NCBI GenBank assembly: GCA_039090855.1
Contig: CM077011.1
Location: forward strand, 18,663,001 to 18,727,000
Length of the DNA stretch: 64,000 nucleotides
Reading direction: 5' to 3'
Source of the DNA: Macrothele yani
Taxonomy: Eukaryota; Arthropoda; Arachnida; Araneae; Macrothelidae
In this document: one piece after another, positions 11,841-21,607 of the stretch
Numbering within the stretch: the first letter of the stretch is position 1
Layout: each line of letters opens with the position of its first letter
The notes under the pieces: generated by a model
The model's input: the letters and a program-made list of their open reading frames with translations, nothing else
Told to the model about the DNA's origin: nothing
Databases searched by the model: none
Position numbers and translations under genes: made by a program

Positions 11841-12197
11841 GATATATTGTATGAGAATGGACAATTTATTCTTACAAACGCACCTGCTGGACATTTTGTG
11901 AAACTTCTCCTAAAAGACGGCATGTTGTTCGGACTGGTAAGAGGGTCGTTGTTTGTTAAGTACATAGTGATATTCTGTAGGCCTTCTTACATGTTTGGAG
12001 GCCGAACGAAAGGGTCATTCGTTAGGAGGTGTCTACAATGCGACCCCAAAGGTTTTAGGGGCTCGCGAGGGGATAAGAGAGACGAGAAAAACATTCAAAA
12101 CACACTGAGAGAGAAGTCACGAACGGACTGCGTAATTTTTTCGTTGTACAGGATACAACTCATAAAGTACGTAAATAATGTAGTACATATATATATA

Positions 12198-13411
12198 CAA
12201 TATCTACCAACAAGTAATTGGACACCTGTGATAGCAAAGGAAAACGAAGTTTATTCACCTTCAACACTTAGTGGAGCCTCCAAAAGCGCCGATCACAGCT
12301 GCGACCCTCAGGGGCATACTCTCAACCAGGCGTTGTACGACGGCTAGCGGTATTTTCTTCCACTCGGCTTGGAGGAGACAGGTCAGTTCCTTCACCGATT
12401 TCGGACGGTGGGGGCACCCCTTAAGTCGACGCTCCAACTCGTCCTAGAGGTGCTCGATAGGGTTAAGTCTCTTCGCAGGCCAGTCCATTCGATTTACCCC
12501 ATTGTCACCATACCAAGCCACGGTGGACCTCGCAACATGACAGGAGGGATTGTCATCCTGAAAGTAACATGGGTCCACCCCGTAAAACTGCCACAACGTA
12601 GGAAGCGCATGGTCATCCAAAATGGTGCAGCAGGTCTCGGCGTTGAGTCTACCAGGAATTGCGACCAAGGGTCCCGTGCCATACCAGGAGAAACACCCCC
12701 ATAGCATAATTCCACCGCCACCGAACTTCACAGTTGTCACAATACATTCTGTCAGGATGCGTTCTCCAGGCAGACGCCAAACCCAGACCCTGCCATCCGA
12801 ATGGGAGAGGGTGAACCTTGTTTCGTCGCTCCAGAGAACCTGTTTCCACTGTTCAACGGTCCACTGTCGACGTTCTTTGCACCACATTAGCCGAGCAGCG
12901 CTATTGGACTTGGTGATCAAAGGCTTGTGGGCGGCAGCACGTCTATGATAACAGAGCAGATGGGTTTCCTTACGAATGGTATTCATCGAAAGAACACTCC
13001 CGGATGCCTGTTGAAACTCCTCGCGGATGTGGCCCATCGATTTGGTGCGGTTCTTCCGAATTTCTCTGGACAGCACCCGTCGGTATCAAACTCACCAGTT
13101 TTGTGGGTCTGCCGTGTCGGCGCACATTCCGACAGTCACCTCTCATCTTCCAATTGCCAATCACGTAGGCCACTGTCGATTTTGGGTACTTCAACTCGCT
13201 GGATATGTCACGTATGGATCGGCCATTTCTGTGATACCCGACGATTACACCTTTCTCGAAATCAGCGAGCTCCGAACTGCGTGGCATCTTGCATGCGACT
13301 GGTTGCGTTGTTGTTTCCCACACGATATTTAACGGCGGCGGCAGTGACGTGTATCGGGACCGCAGATATCGTCGATTGCAGGGGTGTCCAATTACTTGTT
13401 AGTAGATAGTG
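12198..13411 (-). mobile_element. Tc1 element, 1214 bp, with TIRs and TA target sites
   Basis: Terminal inverted repeats of about 29 bp read CAATATCTACC / CACTATCTACT, followed by AACAAGTAATTGGACACC. TA lies directly outside on both sides (12196-12197 and 13412-13413). The length is close to the usual 1.2-1.6 kb of Tc1 elements, and the transposase gene fills the interior on the minus strand. This is the best-preserved DNA transposon in the window. Confidence 0.92.
12300..13323 (-). pseudogene. Tc1 transposase with two visible lesions
   Basis: From the minus-strand start at 13323, an N-terminal paired-like domain (ELADFEKGVIVGYHRNGRS...) runs to about 13085, where a frameshift moves the reading to the frame open from 13076 to 12444. 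That frame contains SDETRF (first catalytic Asp), a [13 protein letters not shown] block, DDNPSCHVA (second Asp region) and LNPIEHL (catalytic Glu). The next codon, expected to be Trp, is TAG at about 12444. After it the same frame continues with DELERR and a VESMPLRV-like tail towards 12300. Two residues also seem lost just before LNPIEHL. The enzyme would have been a DD34E cut-and-paste transposase of about 340 residues. Confidence 0.9.
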
Positions 13412-13424
13412 TATATATATATAT

Positions 13425-14383
13425 ATGCACGTTCAAGTCACATTGTTGTGACCACCACTTATTATCCGGAATAACCGCCGTGTGCAGCGCAGACAGCAGA
13501 TGGACGCTATTATCGAGATTAATGGAGATTATTTAACTGACCTTCGTCTTGCTGATGACGTAGTCATTTTTGCAACTACCCCATCAGAGATGCAGAGTAT
13601 GGTCCAGGACCTTGCTGACAAGAGTAAAGAAATGGGGCTAAAAATGAACTTTCAGAAGACAAAAGTGATGTACAATGTTGTTACAAGAAATGAAAATTTA
13701 TCGATTGATGGTGAAAAGCTGCAGATAACCAACACCTACATTTCTCTTGGACAACAGATATCAAGTGAGGGTCACATTGATGAAGAAATTAATCGGCGCA
13801 TAAAACTTGCCTGGAGAGCTTTTGGAAGAAACAGTGTAATTTTCAAGAACAATATGCCATTATGTCTTAAAAGAAAAGTGTTTGATCAAGGCATCCTTCC
13901 AGTGCTTACATATGGTGTAGAAACGTGGACCTTAACTAAACGAGATGCATGCTTGGGGTAACCAGGAGAGATAAGAAGAGGAACTGGTGGATCAGAAAAA
14001 TGACAAGAGTGGAAGATATCATAATCAGAGTAAAATCCCTGAAATGGCAATGGGCTGGACATATTTCCAGAAAGATAGACCACCGATGGACAGCTGAAAT
14101 TTTAGACTGGATTCCAAGGGACAGGGAAATACCCAGAAGAAGACCACTTGGAAGATGGGTGGATGAAATTCGAAAGTATGCTGGAGTAACATTGAGAAGA
14201 ATGGCACAAGAAGACGGTTGTGGAAGAAACTTGGGGAGACCTTAGTCTAGCAGTGGATTGATAATGGTTGACAATGATGATGATGATGATGATGACGACA
14301 TAAGCACGTTTAAATCACATTGTTGTGACCACCAACTATTATCCAGAATAACAGCCGTGTGCAGCGCAGACAACAGCTGGACG
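13425..14383. repeat. 80-bp direct repeats flanking the LINE fragment
   Basis: Copies at 13425-13506 and 14304-14383 share CACATTGTTGTGACCACCA, GCCGTGTGCAGCGCAGAC and the spacing between them, with roughly 10% mismatches. They bracket the LINE fragment exactly: its 5' break follows the left copy and its GAT-rich tail ends just before the right copy. They are either an unusually long target-site duplication or two ends of an older repeat. Confidence 0.8.
13504..14297 (+). pseudogene. RTE-like LINE, 3' RT fragment
   Basis: The plus strand encodes the C-terminal half of the same RT found at 18924 and 34736: the catalytic ADDV box (LADDVVIFATTPSE), the thumb region and the Cys-rich GHISRK...RRRPLGRWVDEIRKYAG tail. 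It ends in a (GAT)n microsatellite at 14276-14296. About 43 bp are missing near 13948 relative to the other copies, which shifts the frame, so 13482-13961 and 13949-14245 are separate readings. The 5' part, with endonuclease and palm start, is absent. Confidence 0.9.
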
Positions 14384-14399
14384 GGCTGGAAGTGACATA

Positions 14400-14820
14400 A
14401 TAAAATGCTGGAAGGTGTTCACAGGAATGTGAAGCCATTCTCACTGCAGTGAATCTGACAGCTGCTGGATGGTGCGTGGTGGAGCATCCGTAGAGCGAAA
14501 AACACGACCGAGTTGGTCCTACAGATTCTCAATTGTGTTTAATTCTTAGGAATTAGGGGGCCAAAGATGTATTTTGTAGTCACCATCGAGCTCTTCCATC
14601 CACTCTCGGACGTTTCTACCTGTGTGACACGTCGCACTGTTCTGCTGGAAGACCTCATCCGCTCCAGGGAAGATAATCAGCATGTATGAGTGTACGTGGT
14701 CTGCAAGGATGGATTCATAACTAATTGTGTCCATGGTGCCTTCCACAGGTATGAGTGGACCCAGAGAATGCAACGAAAAGCTTCCCCAGACCATAACGCT
14801 GCACCCACCAGTTTGTATTC
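14400..14820 (-). pseudogene. Tc1-like transposase fragment
   Basis: On the minus strand, 14794-14546 encodes MVWGSFSLHSLGPL, a segment with FQQNSATCHTGRNVREWME (second Asp region degenerated to N-S) and IHLWPPNS. Beyond a stop it continues as ELNTIENL with an in-frame stop in place of Trp, then DQLGRV. This is the catalytic half of a Tc1-family transposase that differs from the one at 12198. The N-terminal half is missing. Confidence 0.75.
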
Positions 14821-14999
14821 TTCCAGCAATTGTTAAAGCCCCTTCGTATTTATGCAGTCTTCCAGCAATTTCTGCATTCTTCCAGCAATTGTTAAAGCCC
14901 CTTCGTATTTCTCCATGCCCCTTCGTATTTCTGCAGTCCTGCGCGCCCGTGGAGTATCTACCAAGTATTAGACTGCTGTACCAGTTTTTCTGGCACTTC
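14820..14999. repeat. Short tandem duplication and an orphan transposon end
   Basis: The words CTTCCAGCAATT and GCCCCTTCGTATTTCT are repeated two to four times between 14820 and 14935. At 14969-14999 the sequence CAGTTTTTCTGGCACTTCAG with flanking bases matches the right TIR of the Tc1-type element at 26866-28090, so this is a solitary end of that family. Confidence 0.65.
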
Positions 15000-15009
15000 A
15001 GTGTATATA

Positions 15010-15600
15010 TCCTGAATAAATAACCGGACCCTCTAGTAAAGGATTCCTCAAGCTATTTCAAATAAGTGCCTACCTGCGACATGTATTCTAGTGTAACGGA
15101 CCGACGACAATAAAGACCTATCAGGATACATTTCTGGAACCTACAGGTCCACAACATCACAATATGGATGTCCCTTAATCTTCCCGTCGTAGCGGAATAA
15201 TTAAAGAAAACTTCGTTAAACGGTAAGTGCTGAAACTTTTACTCTGGCCATTGAAATCACTATTCACATAGTTATTGTAGAGCTAATATGCACTTTATGA
15301 CTAAAAATTACTGGTCACCATTTATTAGTAGAGTTGTGCATATACGCAACAGGCATGGCATGGCAAACGTCACACAGAAACAGCAACTGTAAACTGGTCC
15401 GTACTTCAGAACTCAGTTACTTTGATTGCTGCAAGTTCATAGGACGCCATCTTAGCAACAAGTCAGATCGAGAAAATTGCGCCGCTCTAAATAATTGCAA
15501 GTGATGCAGTTGTGAAGTCGAAACGCCTAGGAGCAACAGCAGCGCAATCGCGAACTGCCAGAACATGTAAAAGGACAGAGCGGTGAAGTGCTGAAGCAAG
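15010..15600. other. Spacer without recognisable gene
   Basis: No family motifs or structured repeats are visible. The short frames look random. Confidence 0.5.
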
Positions 15601-15699
15601 TGGTACGACAAAATCTCGTATCCTCAGTTGCAACACACACACACAGTCACCAAGTTCAAAACAACTCCAGAACCATAAAGGCTCGTCTAGAGCTTAAAT

Positions 15700-16900
15700 G
15701 AATGTGTTTCAATGTCCAAAAAGCGGAACACATATCTAACATCAGCATAATCAGCGCCGAACGTTTATGAAATTTGCGTAAATCTCGGCGACAGTGAATT
15801 TCGGAGCAATGGAAACGTATTCTCTACAGAGATGAAATAGTCCGACAGGCTAGTCAGGGTGTGGAGAAAGCCAGGTGAACGCTACCTGCGCAACTGTGTT
15901 TTGGTAATTGTGAACTCCGGTGGAAGAGGCGTCATGCTCGGGATTTGATTTTCATGGTTGCGTTTGGGCTACTCAAGTCCGATTGCCTGGGAATTTTAAT
16001 GCTGCCGTGTATAATTACCTTCTGACGAGTTTTTCGCTCTTCCTACCTTAGGGCAACAGTTCCGTGGATTCCTGTTATATTACCAACAGCTGAATCCCGC
16101 CGTCCTCAAAGTGAGGTCCATGTTAGAATCCACGAAAAACACAAGTGTTGGGATACTGCTGGCAATCAGCTGGAAGCGATGGGTCACTGCTGGCTGACAT
16201 CTGCCGCTCAGCAGCGATCCGTTGCTGGCAGCGCCATCAGTTGGCAATCATTGATGGCTCTGCCGCATTGCCGGGAATTACAGGTCTCCAAGTAAGCGTT
16301 ATTAGTGGCACGTAGCTGGAAACCGAAGCAACCCCAACACGAGGTGCAAGCAGCGGGACTGCGCATGCGCAGAAATAACGCGTGCACAATCTGTTGTGGT
16401 ACCAGTTAGTTGAAGACGATGCCATCGCCAGCATACCGTTAGGCTAGCCAGTATTGATGGCCCATATGCTTGTAGGACCGTTTAAGGGCAACTTTTGAAT
16501 CAGATATCCATCACAAGCCTGTGATGGATAACTGATGGCACTGTTCTGGCATATGACAACTGATGGCGGTGCCAACTGTTGGCCAGCTGCTGGCCCATGT
16601 GGTGGCCGCCGGAATATTCCATTGCCAGTTGGGCTAGCATAGTGCTGGGCCACTGCTGGCCTAGCAATACTGTTTTTGCTTGGAATAGTTTGAAGAGAGA
16701 TGTGTGTGAAAGAACTTAAATGTCCTTTACAGAGATCCGATATTAATCCTGTGGAACGCCTTTGGGATGAATTGGGGAACCGATTGCGAGCCAAGCAGAA
16801 CCACCAGACATCGTTGACGGACACGACTAACGCTCTTGTGGCCGAAATGAAGGCTATTCTCGTAACAACGTATCAAATGCCACTGTAAAGCTTCCCAGTA
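15700..16900 (+). pseudogene. Tc1-like transposase, split by a GC-rich insert
   Basis: Around 15780-15990 the plus strand encodes a decayed catalytic core resembling QWKRILYRDE...RQASQGV...GERYLRNCV...NSGGRGVMLG in several frames. The C-terminal block SDINPVERLWDELGNRLR appears at 16734-16790 and continues to the stop at 16886. Between about 16130 and 16690 lies a sequence rich in CTGGC and GCCATCAGT words that does not belong to the transposase, and is presumably a later insertion. The gene is clearly dead. Confidence 0.75.
16130..16690. mobile_element. GC-richer insert with repeated CTGGC words (possible MITE)
   Basis: The segment repeats GCTGGC, CACTGCTGGC and GCCATCAGT in both orientations, for example near 16140, 16185, 16222, 16575 and 16640, and it interrupts a Tc1 transposase. 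The ends show loose inverted similarity (ATACTGCTGGC on the left, GCTGGCCTAGCAATACTG on the right), so a small DNA transposon is plausible. A target duplication was not found. Confidence 0.4.
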
Positions 16901-17093
16901 CAGTGGATGATATCAGCAAAGAGTGATACAACTCGATATTTATTCATTTCCTATTGCTGAGAGTTTCTGGATAGATAAGTGCCATGATGCGTTTGGTCAG
17001 ATAGGGTGCATGTTAAACGACGCTCATTACGAACATTAGCTAACTACATAAATAATCGGTTAAACTGTTAAATTCACACTGGACATATATTAA

Positions 17094-17592
17094 ATTTCGT
17101 TTGTTAAAATGTACAGAGCGAATCTTAATTTTCGTCTGTTAAAATACACTGAGCGAATCTTAATTTTCGTCTGTTAAAATACACTGAGCGAATCTTAATT
17201 TTCGTCTGTTAAAATACACTGAGCGAATCTTAATTTTCGTCTGTTACAATAAATTGGGCGAATCTTAATTTTCATCTGTTACAATATAATGAGCTAATCT
17301 TAATTTTCGTCTGTTAAAATACACTGAGCGAATCTTAATTTTCGTCTATTACAATAAATTGGGCGAATCTTAATTTTCATCTGTTACAATATAATGAGCT
17401 AATCTTAATTTTCGTCTGTTAAAATACACTGAGCGAATCTTAATTTTCGTCTGTTACAATAAATTGGGCAAATCTTAATTTTCATCTGTTACAATATAAT
17501 GAGCTAATCTTAATTATCGTCTGTTAAAATATACTGAGCGAATCTTAATTTTCGTCTGTTAAAAGATACTGGGCGAATCTTAATTTTCGTTT
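17094..17592. repeat. 35-bp minisatellite, about 14 units
   Basis: The unit is TTAAAATACACTGAGCGAAT followed by CTTAATTTTCGTCTG. Variants with ACAATAAATTGGGCG and ACAATATAATGAGC alternate with the basic unit, giving a three-unit (105-bp) higher-order pattern repeated about three times between 17240 and 17520. Confidence 0.95.
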
Positions 17593-17685
17593 TCAATGCT
17601 TTGTATTTTATTCCATAAATGAAATAGCTGGGGTATCACTGGATTCAATTTTGTCCTGAAAACTGCTGCCGAATATCAGAAATCC

Positions 17686-17973
17686 CTATAAAACTGTTTC
17701 AGAGTTCTTTTGCCCTTCCGGAACTTTTGAAACTAAGTCTTTCGAAAGTAGTTTTTCCATAACAAGTCTAGCAACCGCATTTTCTCCACAAAAACCAGCA
17801 TCCTGAGCATTGTTATGTCGTTTATCGACTGTGTTCTTTTCGCTATAAGCAACGGCATAGAAATGTGGGTCGGAGAATGTAGCTGTTACGTTATGACACC
17901 CTGGGAGGAGAAAAAAAATATTCGCCGGAGGATGCAATAAGCCTCTAACGTAATAACATTGCCCACCCCGCAT
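17686..17973 (-). other. 95-codon open frame, unknown
   Basis: The minus strand from ATG at 17973 is open to TAG at 17686. The composition is less biased than the surrounding AT-rich frames, with a CYYVRG start and a C-terminal segment GENAVARLVMEKLLSKD. I do not recognise the family. A polypyrimidine-like stretch and CAG precede it on the minus strand near 17990, so an exon is conceivable, but no strong splice donor follows. Chance or a transposon relic is equally possible. Confidence 0.2.
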
Positions 17974-17999
17974 TCGTTCTTCGGCTGAACGTCAAAAAC

Positions 18000-18912
18000 T
18001 TCTTAGAGGATCTTTATATAAGAAAACAGTTCTTGTTGGCTGCAAAAGTCATGCTTGGTAAAAGGATAATAATGGAAAAAGCGCACAATCTTTTTCGTAA
18101 TTTCCGCGAAACGGATGTTGGGAAAATACTTCCTCGGGCTCTTGAGTTTGTTTCTAACAAGGAACGACTTCTTCGCGTACGTTCTTGTTGAGGAAAATGG
18201 AAACGGGAAAGCAAAGAAGAACAACACGCTTCTCTCAACTTGTTAACAAGAAACACGTGGGGAGATGCCGTGGATTCAAAAGGCTCCAAAATTTGTTACT
18301 CATACCACATTTTGAGAAGAAAGCATACAAGTTTTTAAAATGAAACATGATCCCAGTTCCATTTTTTTGCCCTTAATTTCTTCCAGAGGGAGAAGAATTG
18401 ACTCTTGAAAATCGCTAACGAAATGAACGAAAAGGAGCAAACGGAAAACAAATTTCCGCAAATGAGTTTTCTTACTAAAAGAGAAAAAAAAGTTATCAAC
18501 GATCACAGAAAATATAATTCCCTTAGTCTGAACGTTTGAACGTTTGTTCTACTTCGGTGGTGCTTTAGAAAGAGCGCTTGCCTGCTTCAACAGTTGAATC
18601 TTTATCTCTCTTTATTTTATTGCTGTAATGTTCAGTGTTGTAGTTTTCATGAAACATACATTTACATTTGGACATTACAAACAAAAAGAAGAAACCTGGT
18701 TGGTAAAAATATTATGCATATCCGATTTTTTCCTGTCATTATTGACGGGCTTAAGTCTAGTTTCTACGGTAATAAAACAGATTATTTGTGTTTGTGTGCT
18801 GTGTGGGACCGTCCGTATGGAAGATACATGTGCATCATCTGAAGTTCTTGAGCTTCGAAATTCGCGAAGCTGTTTCTATGGTGTTTCTCAAAGTTATTAT
18901 ATATATATATAT
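18000..18912. other. Spacer without recognisable gene
   Basis: AT-rich, with only random-looking frames and a short (AT)n run at 18898-18914, the microsatellite into which the LINE inserted. Confidence 0.55.
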
Positions 18913-20816
18913 ATAACCGCACATGAAACATACATCAGGAAAAACCAAAATGTTGATGCAAAAAAGAAGAGAGATGAGGACAACTAAAGAAGATGTGACT
19001 TCCAAAGTGGAATATATAGAGCTATGCAAGACAACACGAAAAAGTATCACTGAAGACGTAAGGAAATTCAACTGTGAGCTAGTGAGGAAAGCAATTGAAA
19101 ACAACCAAAGCCTAAAGATAGCAAAGGGACATCTCAGTAAGGGAAGAAAACAGATTATGGCACTGAGAAAAGAAGATGGTTCTGTAACAAGAAATAGAGG
19201 CGAAATTTTGACAAGAGTGAAAGATTTCTACTCCAAATTATATGAAAGGGATGATACATGTACTCCAGACATCATGAAAGGTACCAGAGTTCTTCCAGTC
19301 CTCCCAGCAGAAGTTGCTCATGCAATCAAGAACATGAAGCGGGGGAAAGCTCCAGGAGAAGATGGAATTACTATAGACATCATACAAGAAGCAAGTGGAG
19401 AAATTGAAACAGTACTCGCCCAAATTTTCACTCGATGCCTTAATGAAGGGAAGATTCCTGAGGATTGGAACAATGCTACAATGATCCTGCTACATAAAAA
19501 AGGTGACATTGAGGATCTCAGGAACTACAGACCTATCAGCCTCCTATCAGTGGTTTATAAAATCTTCACTAAAGTTCTTTCACACCGCTTGAAGGTAACA
19601 CTGGACATGGCTCAACCGAGAGAACAAGCTGGATTCAGGAGTGGCTACAGCACAATAGATCATATCCACGTACTGAGAGAACTAATTGAAAGAGCGAAGG
19701 AATATGAACTTCCATTGTGCATGGCTTTTATTGATTATGAAAAAGCCTTTGATTCGGTGAAACCATCCGCAGTTACCACGGCTCTCAAATCCTGCGGTAT
19801 TGAAAATGCATACATTAATATTATTAATAACATCTATGAAAATGCAAGTGCAAAGATTCGGCTGTTTGAAAATACAACACACATAAAAATTGGAAAGGGA
19901 GTGAGACAAGGTGACACCATATCTCCGAAGCTCTTCAATGCCACATTGGAAAATGTTTTTCAATCACTGAACTGGGAAAACAAGGGGATAAAGATTAATG
20001 GAGATTATCTAACCCACCTTCGTTTTGCTGATGACGTAGTCATTTTTGCAACTACCCCATCAGAGCTGCAGAGTATGATCCAGGAACTTGCTGACAAGAG
20101 TAAAGAAGTGGGATTAAAAATGAACTTTCAGAAGACAAAAGTGATGTTCAATGCTTTTACAAGAAATGAAGATTTATCGATTGATGGAGAAAAACTGGAG
20201 ATAACAGATACGTATGTTTATCTTGGACAGCAGATATCAAGTGAGGGTCACATTGATGAAGAAATTAATCGGCGTACAAAACTTGCCTGGAGAGCTTTTG
20301 GAAGAAACAGCATAATTTTCAAGAGCAATATGCCATTATGTCTTAAAAGAAAAGTGTTTGATCAATGCATCCTTCCAGTGCTTACGTATGGTGCAGAGAC
20401 GTGGACCTTAACTAAAAGAGAAATACAAAGGCTGCAGACAACTCAAAGGAGCCTGCAGAGGTGCATGCTTGGTGTAACCAGGAGAGATAAGAAGAGGAAC
20501 TCGTGGATCCGAAAAATGACGAGAGTGGAAGACATCATGATCAGAGTTAAATCCCTGAAATGGCAATGGGCTGGACATACTGCCAGAAGGACAGACCATA
20601 GATGTACAGCCGAAATTTTAGATTGGATTCCAAAGGACAGGAAAAGACCCAGAAGAAGACCACATGGGAGATGGGTGGATGAAATTCGTAAATATGCGGG
20701 AGTGACATGGAGGAGACTGGCACAAGACAGACCGTTGTGGAGGAAACTTGGGGAGACCTTCGTCCAGCAGTGGATTGATAATGGTTGACACTGATGATGA
20801 TGATGATAACCGCACA
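18913..20816 (+). mobile_element. RTE-like LINE, 5'-truncated copy with TSD
   Basis: The copy is bounded by an 11-bp target-site duplication, ATAACCGCACA, at 18913-18923 and 20806-20816. It ends in a (TGA)n tail (20791-20805) as RTE-clade elements often do. The 5' end is truncated, so the apurinic-like endonuclease is absent while the RT domain is complete. It is a close relative of the inverted copy at 34736-36343. Confidence 0.93.
18923..20788 (+). CDS. LINE reverse transcriptase (RTE-like), open 621 codons
   Basis: The frame is uninterrupted to TGA. In order it shows the GKAPGEDGITIDII region (RT motif 0/1, residues ~135-150), W..A.MILLHKKGD..D..NYRPISLL (motif 2, ~180-210), the catalytic AFIDYEKAFD (motif A, ~270), GVRQGDTISPKLF (motif B, ~330), FADDVVIFA (motif C, ~370), and a thumb followed by TYGAETWTLTKR. 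A C-terminal RRRPHGRWVDEIRKYAG...AQDR..W tail completes it. The product would copy LINE RNA at nicked target DNA. The first ATG lies at the truncated 5' junction and is not the native start: a full element would begin several hundred codons earlier with the endonuclease. The open frame suggests recent insertion rather than present function. Confidence 0.9.
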   Translation: MKHTSGKTKMLMQKRREMRTTKEDVTSKVEYIELCKTTRKSITEDVRKFNCELVRKAIENNQSLKIAKGHLSKGRKQIMALRKEDGSVTRNRGEILTRVKDFYSKLYERDDTCTPDIMKGTRVLPVLPAEVAHAIKNMKRGKAPGEDGITIDIIQEASGEIETVLAQIFTRCLNEGKIPEDWNNATMILLHKKGDIEDLRNYRPISLLSVVYKIFTKVLSHRLKVTLDMAQPREQAGFRSGYSTIDHIHVLRELIERAKEYELPLCMAFIDYEKAFDSVKPSAVTTALKSCGIENAYINIINNIYENASAKIRLFENTTHIKIGKGVRQGDTISPKLFNATLENVFQSLNWENKGIKINGDYLTHLRFADDVVIFATTPSELQSMIQELADKSKEVGLKMNFQKTKVMFNAFTRNEDLSIDGEKLEITDTYVYLGQQISSEGHIDEEINRRTKLAWRAFGRNSIIFKSNMPLCLKRKVFDQCILPVLTYGAETWTLTKREIQRLQTTQRSLQRCMLGVTRRDKKRNSWIRKMTRVEDIMIRVKSLKWQWAGHTARRTDHRCTAEILDWIPKDRKRPRRRPHGRWVDEIRKYAGVTWRRLAQDRPLWRKLGETFVQQWIDNG

Positions 20817-20879
20817 AAAGCAGATCAAAAGAATGATCAGATTGAATAGGAGTATAAAGCAGAAGGTACAAAAATCAAA

Positions 20880-21378
20880 CTAAAAAAAACAGGAGCTAGT
20901 AGGAAACATAAGTAGGAAATTAATGCAGACATTTCAAGATTGCAAAACATGGCTTTTCAAGAGCCAGCAAGGCTAACATTCTCTTGTTTCTACTCTGTAT
21001 AAAGACCTAGCTAATTTGAATTTCTGCTACGACATGCTTGTATTAGTGCAATTAATATAACAATCAACTGACTCCTCACTTTTGAAAGTACAAACAGTCC
21101 TTAAAAAACCCTTACAATTAAAAGATATAGCACATAAAATAAATATATGCACATAATATTACAAGCATGCCGTTAAGCTGGCCCTGACCCAATATTAAGA
21201 ACACGAAATATAATTTGCGCTAATACAAGCATGTCGTAGCAGAAAATCAAATTCATTATGTCTTTGTAGAAACGTGAGAATGTTATCCATGATGGCCCTT
21301 GAAAAAGTCATGGTTAGCAATCCTGAAATTTCTGCATACATTTTCTACTTACTGTTCCTACTAGCTCCTGTTTTTTAG
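20880..21378. mobile_element. 500-bp foldback element with ~175-bp arms
   Basis: The outer ends read CTAAAAAA.CAGGAGCTAGTAG on the left and its inverse on the right (CTACTAGCTCCTGTTTTTTAG at 21357-21378). Matching inner words such as GCTACGACATGCTTGTATTA recur inverted at 21026 and about 21215. Divergence between the arms is moderate. No coding capacity is visible. It lies just downstream of the LINE copy. Confidence 0.8.
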
Positions 21379-21410
21379 TTATGTTATTGTACCTGCTGTT
21401 TTACATGCCT

Positions 21411-21607
21411 GTACAGTAGTGGCTAAAAATGTGGAAACCTTTTAAAAATAGTGTATTTTTGAGGTTTGATGGCTCATAACACCACTTTCATTTGGAGTAA
21501 TACCATAAAATTACATATCAATGAAAAGATAATTTCATCAAGAATGTAATGCAATTACTTTTACGAAGGATTTTGTATTAGAACAGCAGTTATAAAGAAG
21601 ACAAGAA
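21411..21607. mobile_element. Possible Tc1 element terminus and flank
   Basis: TACAGTAGTGGCTAAAAATG at 21411 starts with TA then CAGT, as Tc1 termini do, and continues into AT-rich flank. It may be the left end of the Tc1 transposase remnant at 24060-24920, split by the insertion of the tandem-unit element between them. I found no matching inverted end near 25.0-25.2 kb, so this is unproven. Confidence 0.35.

Noticed and set aside
11489..11965. 158-codon frame on minus
   Set aside because: It reads through a SINE, its tail and a CA repeat. The same SINE peptide (NSMGYKQSPVPNLGSLVPGK) appears at every SINE copy.
17094..17592. Regular short repeats resembling a CRISPR array
   Set aside because: There are no unique spacers between repeats and no cas genes; the units are contiguous tandem copies in a eukaryotic context.
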